In this document: positions 39,263-47,212 of the stretch, piece by piece
Numbering within the stretch: position 1 is the stretch's first letter
Layout: the number at the start of each line of letters is the position of its first letter
Source: Stappia albiluteola
Lineage (GTDB): Bacteria; Pseudomonadota; Alphaproteobacteria; Rhizobiales; Stappiaceae
DNA length: 64,000 bases
Direction: 5' to 3'
NCBI RefSeq assembly: GCF_014050225.1
Contig: NZ_JACFXV010000031.1
Location: forward strand, 1-64,000
Made by a program: the position numbers and the translations under genes
Notes under the pieces: model-generated
Seen by the model: only the letters and a program-made list of their open reading frames with translations
Database searches by the model: none
What the model was told of the DNA's origin: nothing

Positions 39263-40558
39263 CTACCCGTCATACCCCAGCAGTCGGGGCAGGAAGAGCA
39301 CGATCTCCGGCACCAGGATCAGCAGCAGCAGGGCGAAGATCAATACGGCGAGGAAGGCCCAGATCTCGCCGATGATCTCGCGCAGCGAGATGCCGGTGAC
39401 CGCGTTGATGACGAAAAGCAGGATGCCGTAGGGCGGAGTGATCAGGCCGATCATGCAATTGACGACGGCGACGACGCCGAAATGCACGAGGTCGATGCCA
39501 AGCTCCCGGCAGGTCGGCAGGAACAGCGGGATGATGACCAGGATGATGGTGGTGGCATCCAGCACGCAGCCGAGCAGCAGGAGCAGCACGTTGACCGACA
39601 GCAGAAAGGCGAGCGGCGAGACGTCGAGCCCGACCAGCGCTCCGGCCAGCATGTTCGGGATGTTTTCCGACGCCACGATATAGTTGAGGATCAAGGCACC
39701 GCCGATGACGAGGCCGACGGCCGCCGAGGAGCGGGCGCTTTCCACGAAGATCCGGTAGAGCGCGCGAAAACTGAGTGCCCGGTAGAAGAGACCGGCAAGC
39801 AGCAGCGCATAGGCGGCGGCGACCGCGGCGGCCTCCGTCGGCGTCGTGACGCCGCCATAGATGCCGTAGAGCAGGATTGCCGGCATCAGCAGCGCGGGAA
39901 AAGCGTTGACCGCGTGGCCGGGCAGCTCGCGCAATGGCACGGGCTCCTCCAGCGCGAAGCCTCGTCGCGCCGAAAGCCAGGTATTCATGCCCATCAGCAC
40001 CACGCCCATCACGAGGCCGGGCAGGATGCCGCCCAGGAACAGGTAGCCGATCGAGGAATTGGAGACGAGCGCGTAGAGGACCATGGGGATCGAGGGCGGG
40101 ATGATCGGCCCGATGGTGGCGGATGCCGCCGTGATCGCCGCCGCATAGCCCGGCGTGTAATGGCGGCTCTTCGTCATCATGTCGATGACGATCTTGCCAA
40201 TGCCGGCGGCATCCGCCACCGCCGAGCCGGACATGCCGGAAAAGATCAGCGACGAGACGACGTTCACATGGCCGAGGCCACCGCGAAAGCGGCCAACGGC
40301 GGCAACGCAGAAGGCAAGCAGACGCTCGGAGATCGTGCCCGCATTCATGATGTTGGCGGCGGCGATGAAGAGCGGTACGGCAAGCAGGATGAAGCTCTCG
40401 TAGAGCCCCTGCAGGATCTGTTCGCCGGCCAGCGCGATATCCTGCCCGGCAATGGCGAGATAGACGATGGCCGACAGAATGATCGAATAGGCGATCGGCG
40501 TGCCGATACCGGCGAGCAGGAACAGCGTCGTGAGACAGAAGAAGAGCTGGACGCTCAT
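39263..40558 (-). CDS. TRAP transporter large permease (DctM type)
   Basis: A 431-residue inner-membrane protein with 11-12 hydrophobic helices (MSVQLFFCLTTLFLLAGIGTPIAYS at the start). Family signatures are VPLFIAAANIMNAGTISERLL, SGMSGSAVADAAGIG and GLITPPYGILLFV. It is the cation-coupled transport channel of a tripartite ATP-independent periplasmic system. Its ATG overlaps the stop of the small permease gene (TCAT on the plus strand). An open frame that runs further upstream is the DctQ gene region in another phase. Confidence 0.94.
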   Translation of the reverse strand: MSVQLFFCLTTLFLLAGIGTPIAYSIILSAIVYLAIAGQDIALAGEQILQGLYESFILLAVPLFIAAANIMNAGTISERLLAFCVAAVGRFRGGLGHVNVVSSLIFSGMSGSAVADAAGIGKIVIDMMTKSRHYTPGYAAAITAASATIGPIIPPSIPMVLYALVSNSSIGYLFLGGILPGLVMGVVLMGMNTWLSARRGFALEEPVPLRELPGHAVNAFPALLMPAILLYGIYGGVTTPTEAAAVAAAYALLLAGLFYRALSFRALYRIFVESARSSAAVGLVIGGALILNYIVASENIPNMLAGALVGLDVSPLAFLLSVNVLLLLLGCVLDATTIILVIIPLFLPTCRELGIDLVHFGVVAVVNCMIGLITPPYGILLFVINAVTGISLREIIGEIWAFLAVLIFALLLLILVPEIVLFLPRLLGYDG

Positions 40559-41061
40559 TCGTCGGTCACCGTGAGGTGATGGTGCCCCTCGCCCGCCACT
40601 CCCTTTCGGGCGACCAAGACGAAGCGCCAGGCATAGCGAATGGCAACCGCAATGATGAAGACGGCGTAGATTGAAAAGACGGTGCGCAGCGGGATCTTCA
40701 GCGTCGCGCTCTTCTTGATCTTCAGGAAGTCGATATAGTCCCAGGTTGGCCATAGCGACACGGCGAAGCCGACGACGATGGTCGCAGCAGAGACCAGCGC
40801 CAGCACCCGGCGCGCCCCGGGCGGCACCGAGAGATAGAGAATGTCGAACGTGACGTGATCCCTGTCGCGCAGGATGAACGCATTGCCCCAGAAGACGATC
40901 CAGATCCACAGCGTCAGGCAGAGTTCCAGCGTCCAGCCGAAGGACTCGGCGAAGACATAACGCGACACGATCTGCAGGACGAAGGTGAAGAACATGGCGG
41001 CGAGCATCGCTGCCGCCACGCCTTCTGCCCCTGTCCTCAGCGCCCTGAGAGCGGCGGGCAT
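40555..41061 (-). CDS. TRAP transporter small permease (DctQ type)
   Basis: A 168-residue protein with four membrane helices. FVLQIVSRYVFAESFGWTLELC is the conserved DctQ segment, and WIVFWGNAFILRDRDHVTFDIL follows. It is needed for assembly of the DctPQM complex. The start at 41061 (MPAALRAL) is chosen because upstream residues are non-homologous. Located between the binding protein (26 bases upstream) and the large permease (4-base overlap). Confidence 0.92.
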   Translation of the reverse strand: MPAALRALRTGAEGVAAAMLAAMFFTFVLQIVSRYVFAESFGWTLELCLTLWIWIVFWGNAFILRDRDHVTFDILYLSVPPGARRVLALVSAATIVVGFAVSLWPTWDYIDFLKIKKSATLKIPLRTVFSIYAVFIIAVAIRYAWRFVLVARKGVAGEGHHHLTVTDE

Positions 41062-41086
41062 CGCCTCGCGCCTCCCCAGCCGCGGA

Positions 41087-42082
41087 TCAAAGCGCGTTGA
41101 TCTTGTCGAGCAGGCCCTCCGGCCAGCTCTTCGCAAAGTCGGATTCCAGATAGGCCTTCTGTACGTGCTCGCGGAAAGCCTGCACATCCGGCTCGTAAAC
41201 CTTCAGCCCTTGCTCCACCAGGAAGGAGCCAAGTTCCTCCTCCTTCTTGAGCTGGTTGGCCCGGCCATAATCGGCGGCATCGTCGGCTGCCTTTTGCAGC
41301 GCCGCCTGCTGTTCGGGCGTCAGCCCGTCCCATAACGATTTGGAGATGGCGAGGTAATTGAGGTCTACCAGATGGCTGGTCAGTACGATCTGGTTGGTCA
41401 CTTCGTAGAACTTGGCATCCACGACCGTCGGCAGCGGGTTGTCCTGACCGTCGATGGCGCCGGTCTGCAGCGCGGTATAGACCTCGGTGAAGGCCATCGG
41501 CACCGGGCTGGCGCCTAGCGCCTTGCCGAGGAACTGCCAGGCGTCGGTGCCCGGCATGCGCAGCTTCACGCCGGCAAGATCGGCCGGCGTCTTGACCTCG
41601 CGGTCGCCCTTCAGGTTCACCTGGCGGCGGCCGAGATACATTACGGTCAGCAGCTTCACGCCCAGTTCGTCTTCCGCCTTCTGCTTGAAGGGATCCATCA
41701 GCGGATCGTTGAATACGGCGACCTGATGCGCCGCATCGCGATGCACGTAGCCGGCGGTGAAGATCGAGAATTCGGGGAAGAAAACCGCCAGTTCCTGGGC
41801 GGAGGCAATCGACATTTCGAGATTGCCGCGCGCGATCGCTTCGAGCTCCGTGCCCTGCTTGAACAGCGTACCGTTCCAATGCGGCTCGAATTCCGCGAAT
41901 TCGGCAACGGCCGGGCCGAATTTCTCGATGAGCGCGACGGCGCGCTGATCCGTCTCCGAAGCGGGCGACGACAACCGAAGCTTGATCTTGTCCTGGGCAA
42001 AGGCGGCAGACCCCAGCGACAGCGCGAGGGTGGTGGCCGCTGCGGCCGTCATCAGGCCACGGCGTGTCATCGAGATTGTCAT
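41087..42082 (-). CDS. TRAP transporter substrate-binding protein (DctP type)
   Basis: A 331-residue periplasmic receptor with an N-terminal signal (MTRRGLMTAAAATTLALSLGSAAFAQ, positions 5-30, with a twin-arginine-like RR). The conserved arginine and loop are in KLRMPGTDAWQFLGKALGASPVPMAFTEVYTALQTGAIDGQDNPLP. It delivers a carboxylate, often a sugar acid, to DctQM. GGGAGGAAC precedes the ATG. Ligand is unknown; the nearby aldolase and IdnO-like dehydrogenase suggest a sugar acid. Confidence 0.94.
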   Translation of the reverse strand: MTISMTRRGLMTAAAATTLALSLGSAAFAQDKIKLRLSSPASETDQRAVALIEKFGPAVAEFAEFEPHWNGTLFKQGTELEAIARGNLEMSIASAQELAVFFPEFSIFTAGYVHRDAAHQVAVFNDPLMDPFKQKAEDELGVKLLTVMYLGRRQVNLKGDREVKTPADLAGVKLRMPGTDAWQFLGKALGASPVPMAFTEVYTALQTGAIDGQDNPLPTVVDAKFYEVTNQIVLTSHLVDLNYLAISKSLWDGLTPEQQAALQKAADDAADYGRANQLKKEEELGSFLVEQGLKVYEPDVQAFREHVQKAYLESDFAKSWPEGLLDKINAL

Positions 42083-42313
42083 GGCGTTCCTCCCTGGGCC
42101 TTCTTGCACCGGTATCGCGGCCCGCAATCAAAAATACCGTTACGTCACTATTTACACAGGGAGAAGGGGCGCCTGTCAAAACCGAATGCTGCGCCAGTTG
42201 CTTCAGGTAGCACGCCGGAAAGCGAACGAACCCAGATTAACGGTGCCCATGTCCGCCCGCTTGGATTACGCTGCGCCGGCAAGCGGATGAACGAGCAGGG
42301 GAGCGCACGCGAC

Positions 42314-43087
42314 ATGGATCTGCCGAAGAACGCCTTCAAGGCCGCCATCACGGAAGGCCGCCAGCAGATCGGCCTTTGGTGCTCGATCCCCGACCCGACA
42401 ACCATCGAGATGCTGGCCGGCTGCGGCTTCGACTGGCTGATGATCGATACCGAGCACACGGCCATGTCGACCGGCGACGTGCTGGCGCTGTTGCAGGCGG
42501 TCGCGCCCTATCCGGTAACGCCGATCGTGCGACCAAGCTCGCTCAACCCGCCGGAAATCAAACGCCTGCTGGATTGCGGCATCCAGACGCTGCTCATCCC
42601 CTACGTCCAGAACGCGGAGGAAGCGTATCTTGCGGCGGCCGCCGTCGCCTATCCTCCGGCCGGCATCCGGGGCGTCGCCGGCATCACCCGGGCAAGCCGC
42701 TTTGGCGCGATCCCCGACTATCACCGGCATGCCCGCGAGGAGATCTGCCTCATCGTGCAGATCGAGACGCTCGACGCGCTCGGCAAACTCGAGGAAATCG
42801 CCGCCGTGCCGGGCATCGACGCGATCTTCATCGGCCCGGCCGATCTCGCCGCCAGCATGGGCTATCCGGGTGAGCCCAGCCATCCGGCGGTGAAGACCGC
42901 CGTGCTCGACGCGATCAAGCGGGTGCGCGCCGCTGGCCTGCCCGCCGGCATCCTGACGCTCGACCAGCTTTTCCTGGAAGATGTGATCGAGGGCGGCAGC
43001 GTGTTCACCGCCGTCGATGTCGACGCGGCGATCCTTGGACGCGGCGCGCTGGCCCAGGCCGGGAAGTGGAATACGCGGAAGGGGTGA
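42314..43087 (+). CDS. HpcH/HpaI-family aldolase
   Basis: A 257-residue class II pyruvate aldolase. Motifs: DTEHTAMS (base region), PIVRPSSLNPPEIKRLLDCG with the catalytic arginine, QIETLDAL with the metal-ligand glutamate and FIGPADLAASMG with the metal-ligand aspartate. It would split a 2-keto-3-deoxy acid to pyruvate and an aldehyde. It is transcribed divergently from the TRAP operon, which probably imports the precursor. A start at 42287 is possible; GGGGAG precedes 42314. Confidence 0.9.
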   Translation: MDLPKNAFKAAITEGRQQIGLWCSIPDPTTIEMLAGCGFDWLMIDTEHTAMSTGDVLALLQAVAPYPVTPIVRPSSLNPPEIKRLLDCGIQTLLIPYVQNAEEAYLAAAAVAYPPAGIRGVAGITRASRFGAIPDYHRHAREEICLIVQIETLDALGKLEEIAAVPGIDAIFIGPADLAASMGYPGEPSHPAVKTAVLDAIKRVRAAGLPAGILTLDQLFLEDVIEGGSVFTAVDVDAAILGRGALAQAGKWNTRKG

Positions 43088-43108
43088 ATTCAAGGAAAAG
43101 GTCAGGAG

Positions 43109-44305
43109 CTAGTTGCAACACACCCGTTGCATGTAGGTATTGCCATAGGTGACGTAGGAATCCTGCGGAATCGAGCGCTCCGCCTTGAGACGTCGCGTGA
43201 TCTCAATTGCCGAATTCCTGTCATAGGTTCCAGCAAGCGTCACCGCGTACCAGCCGTTGCTCGCCCGATAGGCCGAAAGCTTGATCGGGAAGGACCTCAC
43301 AAAGGCTTCGAGATCGGCCAAGTTGTCGAAGCTCTTAATCTGGATATAGCGAGCCTCGAAAGGACCGGTGACATATTGGTCCACGAAGATCCAAGTATGA
43401 TGCATATAGCCAGTCATGGTGCCTGAGCGGACTTGATACCAGCGTTCGATGCTTCCGAGAATCTGCACAGGCTGGCCATTGCGCAGGCTCGTCATGTCGG
43501 TGGATTTGGCTTCCGGCCTCAACTTCATCGGAGCGTATCCGTCCTTGTGTCTGACGCGTCCGCTTTCGGCTCTTGCAAGCCCATAGGGTCCTGTGGAGGG
43601 AGAAGGGCGTAGTGCCGGGTTGTAGGACGGTAATGCAGCTGTTTTTTGCGAACTTCGGTCGGGGGCATAGGGAGTTGGCGCGATTGTAGCCGGCGCAGAT
43701 GCCACATTGTCGGCATCAGTCGTCAGACGGAATTGCTCCATCTCGCTCGCCGACAGATAGCGCATGTCGCTGCTTTCGTACTGGAGGGCTACCTGCAATA
43801 GGCCAGGATCGACACCCATCTCGATCATGTAAGCAATAATCAAGGCGGTCATTTGCTGAACTGCCGCCACGGCTTCATGCGCAGTAAAAGATAGTTCGCC
43901 AGAAAATGACGCCTTGTGCATTCCAATCGAGCCCGGCTCGGCAACGCGCTGCACTCCACCCATAAAGGCAAGGGCGCAGGCGGATGCACAATCAAAATTG
44001 CGAATCTGTACGGTTACCAAGCCAAGGCTTCGAACTAACCGCCCAAGCTCCATGGCCTTGAGCACATTCCCGCCTGGCGAGTCGAAGACGACAACCCTTG
44101 CCGCGCTGGAAATGGCCAGATAGCGGAGCTGAGAAATGTCATCCGACGTTTCGAATTGTCCAGAAACTTCAATAAATGACCAGCCCTTGCCGGTTTGCTG
44201 GAGATTAAATGAAAGATCTGCATGAGCAATTCTTGGGGTAGATGCTATCAGCAATCCGCATGACAGCAGCAACAACAAGCATTTAACGCATACTCTACTC
44301 AACAT
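43109..44305 (-). CDS. Exported ClpP-like protease fold with SH3 and SPOR-like domains
   Basis: A 398-residue exported protein. A signal peptide (residues 1-29, ending AHAD) is followed by a crotonase/ClpP-type domain (about 40-190): VVVFDSPGGN, then DCASACALAF with a candidate nucleophile serine at about 108, and IGMHKASF with the candidate histidine at about 130. A low-complexity linker leads to an SH3-like domain (about 255-310) and a SPOR-like domain (about 318-390). The N-terminal part resembles COG3904 periplasmic proteins. It could act on peptidoglycan-bound or periplasmic substrates; function unknown. GC is lower than the surroundings. Confidence 0.8.
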   Translation of the reverse strand: MLSRVCVKCLLLLLSCGLLIASTPRIAHADLSFNLQQTGKGWSFIEVSGQFETSDDISQLRYLAISSAARVVVFDSPGGNVLKAMELGRLVRSLGLVTVQIRNFDCASACALAFMGGVQRVAEPGSIGMHKASFSGELSFTAHEAVAAVQQMTALIIAYMIEMGVDPGLLQVALQYESSDMRYLSASEMEQFRLTTDADNVASAPATIAPTPYAPDRSSQKTAALPSYNPALRPSPSTGPYGLARAESGRVRHKDGYAPMKLRPEAKSTDMTSLRNGQPVQILGSIERWYQVRSGTMTGYMHHTWIFVDQYVTGPFEARYIQIKSFDNLADLEAFVRSFPIKLSAYRASNGWYAVTLAGTYDRNSAIEITRRLKAERSIPQDSYVTYGNTYMQRVCCN

Positions 44306-44471
44306 GACACACCACCCCAAAACCAGAGTAGCGCCACAATAAAACCCTGTCGACAACAACAATCAAAAATCTACACTCGAATAACCCGTCCGAAGACTGA
44401 AAAACACAGATATATTGTCATTTTTACCTAGCAAATATCAGGAGATCTCCGTCCGAGTAGCCTGCCAAACC
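44306..44471. other. AT-rich gap upstream of the ClpP-like gene
   Basis: The short region between this gene and the IdnO-like gene is AT-rich and carries no gene. It should hold the ClpP-like gene's promoter, but I see no clear -35/-10 pair. Confidence 0.3.
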
Positions 44472-45242
44472 TCAAAGCGAGGCCGTGATCCCGCCGTCGA
44501 CATAGAGCGTGTGACCGTTGACGAAGCTGGAGGCGTCACTCGAGAGGAAGACGGCGGCGCCGACCAGTTCCTCCACCTTGCCCCAGCGCCCGGCCGGGGT
44601 GCGCTTTTCGAGCCAGGCGCTGAATTCCGGATTGGCGACGAGGGCCGCGTTGAGCGGCGTGTCGAAATAGCCCGGCGCGATCGCGTTGCATTGCAGGCCG
44701 TATTTCGCCCAGTCCGTCGCCATGCCCTTGGTGAGATTGGCGACCGCGCCCTTGGTCGCCGTGTAGGGGGCGATGGAGGGTCGGGCGAGCGCGCTCTGCA
44801 CCGAGGCGATATTGACGATCTTGCCGCGGCCGCGGGAGATCATGTGTCGGGCCACCGCCTGTCCGACATTGAAGACGGTCGAGATATTGGTGCGCAGCAG
44901 GCGCTCGAACGCCTCCGGTTCGAAATCCTCCAGCGGCGCGCGGTGCTGCATGCCGGCATTGTTGATGCAGATCTCGATGGGGCCGGTTTCCGCCTCGAAA
45001 CCGTCGACGGCGTCCTTCACCGCCGCGTGATCCGTCGCGTCGAAGGCAAGCTGGAAGACGGTCGCGCCATCGGCCTGAAGATCGGCGGCGGCCTTGGCGA
45101 GCCGGCCCTTGTCGCGGCCGTTGAGGATCACCGAAGCGCCCGCCTTGGCAAGGCCCCGCGCCAGCGCCAGGCCTATGCCCTGCGTGGAGCCGGTGACGAG
45201 CGCGATCCTGCCTGTCAGCGCGAATAGGGAAGTGTCTGTCAT
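44472..45242 (-). CDS. SDR oxidoreductase, gluconate 5-dehydrogenase-like
   Basis: A 256-residue short-chain dehydrogenase. The cofactor motif TGSTQGIG, CINNAG, and the catalytic triad of NIASVQSALARPSIAPYTATKG (Ser, Tyr, Lys) are intact. The segment GMATDWAKYGLQCNAIAPGYFDT is typical of IdnO/Gno enzymes, which interconvert gluconate and 5-ketogluconate. Near a TRAP transporter and a keto-acid aldolase, a sugar-acid role is plausible, although the ClpP-like gene separates them. Weak ribosome-binding site. Confidence 0.88.
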   Translation of the reverse strand: MTDTSLFALTGRIALVTGSTQGIGLALARGLAKAGASVILNGRDKGRLAKAAADLQADGATVFQLAFDATDHAAVKDAVDGFEAETGPIEICINNAGMQHRAPLEDFEPEAFERLLRTNISTVFNVGQAVARHMISRGRGKIVNIASVQSALARPSIAPYTATKGAVANLTKGMATDWAKYGLQCNAIAPGYFDTPLNAALVANPEFSAWLEKRTPAGRWGKVEELVGAAVFLSSDASSFVNGHTLYVDGGITASL

Positions 45243-45290
45243 GCGCGAGGCCTCTCCGCTGGTCCTGAAATCTTTCCGGTGATTCGCTTC

Positions 45291-46826
45291 CTACAGGAGA
45301 AAATAGGCCGTGTATTTGCCGATGCCACGGATTTCCAGAACCCGCGGCCGGTCGACAGGACAGCGGTTGCCCAGCGCCTCATAGGTGCCCTGTGAGATCT
45401 GGATCTTGCCGGACGAACCGTAGGACTCCATCCGGCTCGCCAGATTGACCGTGTGGCCCCACACGTCATAGACGAAGCGCTTGCGGCCGATGAGGCCGGC
45501 AATCAGCGGCCCGCTGTGAATGCCGATCCGCAGTTTCAGCGACGCGCCGGCGTCATCGGGGTTTTCGGTTTCCGCCAGCAGCGCCCTGGCGAAATCGACG
45601 ATCGCGGTCGCATGGTCGGAACGTGGTTCGGGCAGGCCCGACGCGGCCATGTAGGCATCGCCGATCGTCTTGATCTTCTCCACGCCATGCTCGTCGGCAA
45701 GCTCGTCGAAACGCGAGAACAGCGCCCCCAGCCGCTTCACCAGATCCGAAGCGGGCGTGCGCGCCGCCAGTTCGGTGAAGTTGACGATATCGGCGAACAG
45801 GATCGACGCCATATCGATACGGTCGGCGATGACCTCCTCGCCATTGGCGAGCCTGCGCACCACCTGGCCCGGCAGGATGGCATGCAGCAGCGCATCCGCC
45901 CGCTCCTTCTCGAATTCGATCTCGGCGAGATAGCGCCTCTCGCGCTCCCGCCAGCGGCTGCGTTCGAGACAGGCGGTGATACGGGCCTTCAGGAGAACCG
46001 GGTCGATGGGCTTTCGCAGGTAATCCTCGGCACCGGCCTCGATGCAGCGGACGACGGCGTCCTCGTCCTTGAGGCCGGAAATCATGACCACCGGCATGTC
46101 GCGCCAGTTCTCGTCCGCTTTCAGCCGGCCGAGCAGTTCGATGCCGTTCATGTCCGGCATCAGGATATCGGCAAGGACGAGATCGAAGCTGTGCTCGCGC
46201 AGGATGGCAAGCGCCTCGTTACCCGACGAGGCGGCGGTGACCGCATGGCCGTCACGGGTCAGCCTGCGGGACAGGAGATCGCGGTTCGAGGCCGTATCGT
46301 CGACAACGAGAATACGACCGGCTTCATGCGCCTGCGCCTTCGGCCGGGCCGTCATGGTACGGGCGAGATCGGCGGCGATGGTCACGTCGATGTCGTTGTC
46401 CGGTCGCCCGCCCTTGTCGGTCTCGGCCGTCCCGACCGGCTCGTCGATCTGCTCGAGCAGGGTCCGGCTTTCGTCTATGATACGCGAGATATCGGCCAGA
46501 AGGCGCGGCGAAAGCTCATCCGCGAAATCCTCCACCACCATCTCGGAATAGCCCAGAATGGCGTTCATCGGCGTGCGCAGATCGTGCCTCAGCCGCGCGT
46601 CGACCACCGGCGCGCCGCCTTCCGCCAGGCGCTCGATCAGGGCGTTGAGCTGGCGCGCTGCCGCAAGCACCTTTTCCAGGTCGCCCAACGCCTCATGCGG
46701 CCCCTGCTCGCGCACTTCGTCCAGCACGAGTTCCTGATAGCCGAGGACGGCGCGCGCCGGGTCGGCGAGCTTCTGCGCCATGATGGCGGCATAGGCGCGG
46801 TTCCCGATGTCCCGGCTTTCAGCCAT
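45291..46826 (-). CDS. Receiver-adenylate cyclase with N-terminal phosphotransfer-like helices
   Basis: A 511-residue signalling protein. Residues about 72-130 resemble a histidine-kinase dimerisation domain with its phospho-acceptor histidine (RHDLRTPMNAILGYSEM), but no ATPase domain follows. A similar segment without histidine lies before it (AVLGYQELVLDEV). Then a receiver (about 165-290; RILVVDDTASNRDLL, DIL-MPDMNG) and a class III cyclase (about 315-490) with metal aspartates in FADIVNFT and KTIGDAY, adenine-specifying lysine and YDVWG aspartate, and NLASRMES. It probably makes cAMP when phosphorylated. Last gene of the module starting at 50695. Confidence 0.9.
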   Translation of the reverse strand: MAESRDIGNRAYAAIMAQKLADPARAVLGYQELVLDEVREQGPHEALGDLEKVLAAARQLNALIERLAEGGAPVVDARLRHDLRTPMNAILGYSEMVVEDFADELSPRLLADISRIIDESRTLLEQIDEPVGTAETDKGGRPDNDIDVTIAADLARTMTARPKAQAHEAGRILVVDDTASNRDLLSRRLTRDGHAVTAASSGNEALAILREHSFDLVLADILMPDMNGIELLGRLKADENWRDMPVVMISGLKDEDAVVRCIEAGAEDYLRKPIDPVLLKARITACLERSRWRERERRYLAEIEFEKERADALLHAILPGQVVRRLANGEEVIADRIDMASILFADIVNFTELAARTPASDLVKRLGALFSRFDELADEHGVEKIKTIGDAYMAASGLPEPRSDHATAIVDFARALLAETENPDDAGASLKLRIGIHSGPLIAGLIGRKRFVYDVWGHTVNLASRMESYGSSGKIQISQGTYEALGNRCPVDRPRVLEIRGIGKYTAYFLL

Positions 46827-46832
46827 TGCACC

Positions 46833-47198
46833 TCATTTCGCGGTCAGGCGGGCGATCTTGTCGAGAAGCCCCGCCAGTTCGATGGGCTTGGTGTCGTAGT
46901 CGTCGCAGCCGGCATCGATCGCCTTTTCCCTGTCGCCGGCCATGGCATGCGCTGTAAGCGCAATGACGGGAATGGCGGAGGTCGCCGGGTTCGCCTTGAT
47001 CTGCCGGGTCGCCTCCCAGCCGTCGATGACAGGCAGGCTCATGTCCATCAGCACCAGATCCGGATCGACGGAGGTGGCTGCCTCCACGCCGGCCTTGCCA
47101 TCGACGGCGATGACGACCTCGTAGCCACGCCGTTCCAGACGGCGGGACAGCATGTCCCGGTTCATCTCATTGTCTTCGACGAGGAGGATCCTAACCAT
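46833..47198 (-). CDS. Single-domain response regulator (DivK/CheY-like)
   Basis: A 121-residue stand-alone receiver. The acidic pocket (VEDNEMNRD), phospho-acceptor aspartate (LVLMDMSLPVIDG), threonine (ALTAHA) and lysine (DTKP) are present. It likely carries phosphate between the hybrid kinase encoded just upstream and the HisKA-like segment of the cyclase gene downstream. GGAG precedes the ATG at 47198. The gap to the cyclase gene is six bases. Confidence 0.92.
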   Translation of the reverse strand: MVRILLVEDNEMNRDMLSRRLERRGYEVVIAVDGKAGVEAATSVDPDLVLMDMSLPVIDGWEATRQIKANPATSAIPVIALTAHAMAGDREKAIDAGCDDYDTKPIELAGLLDKIARLTAK

Positions 47199-47212
47199 CG
47201 TCTCCGTTCCCC

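Noticed and set aside
39236..40579. 447-codon plus-strand frame over the DctM gene
   Set aside because: Asp/His/Arg/Gln-rich shadow of a clear membrane transporter gene.
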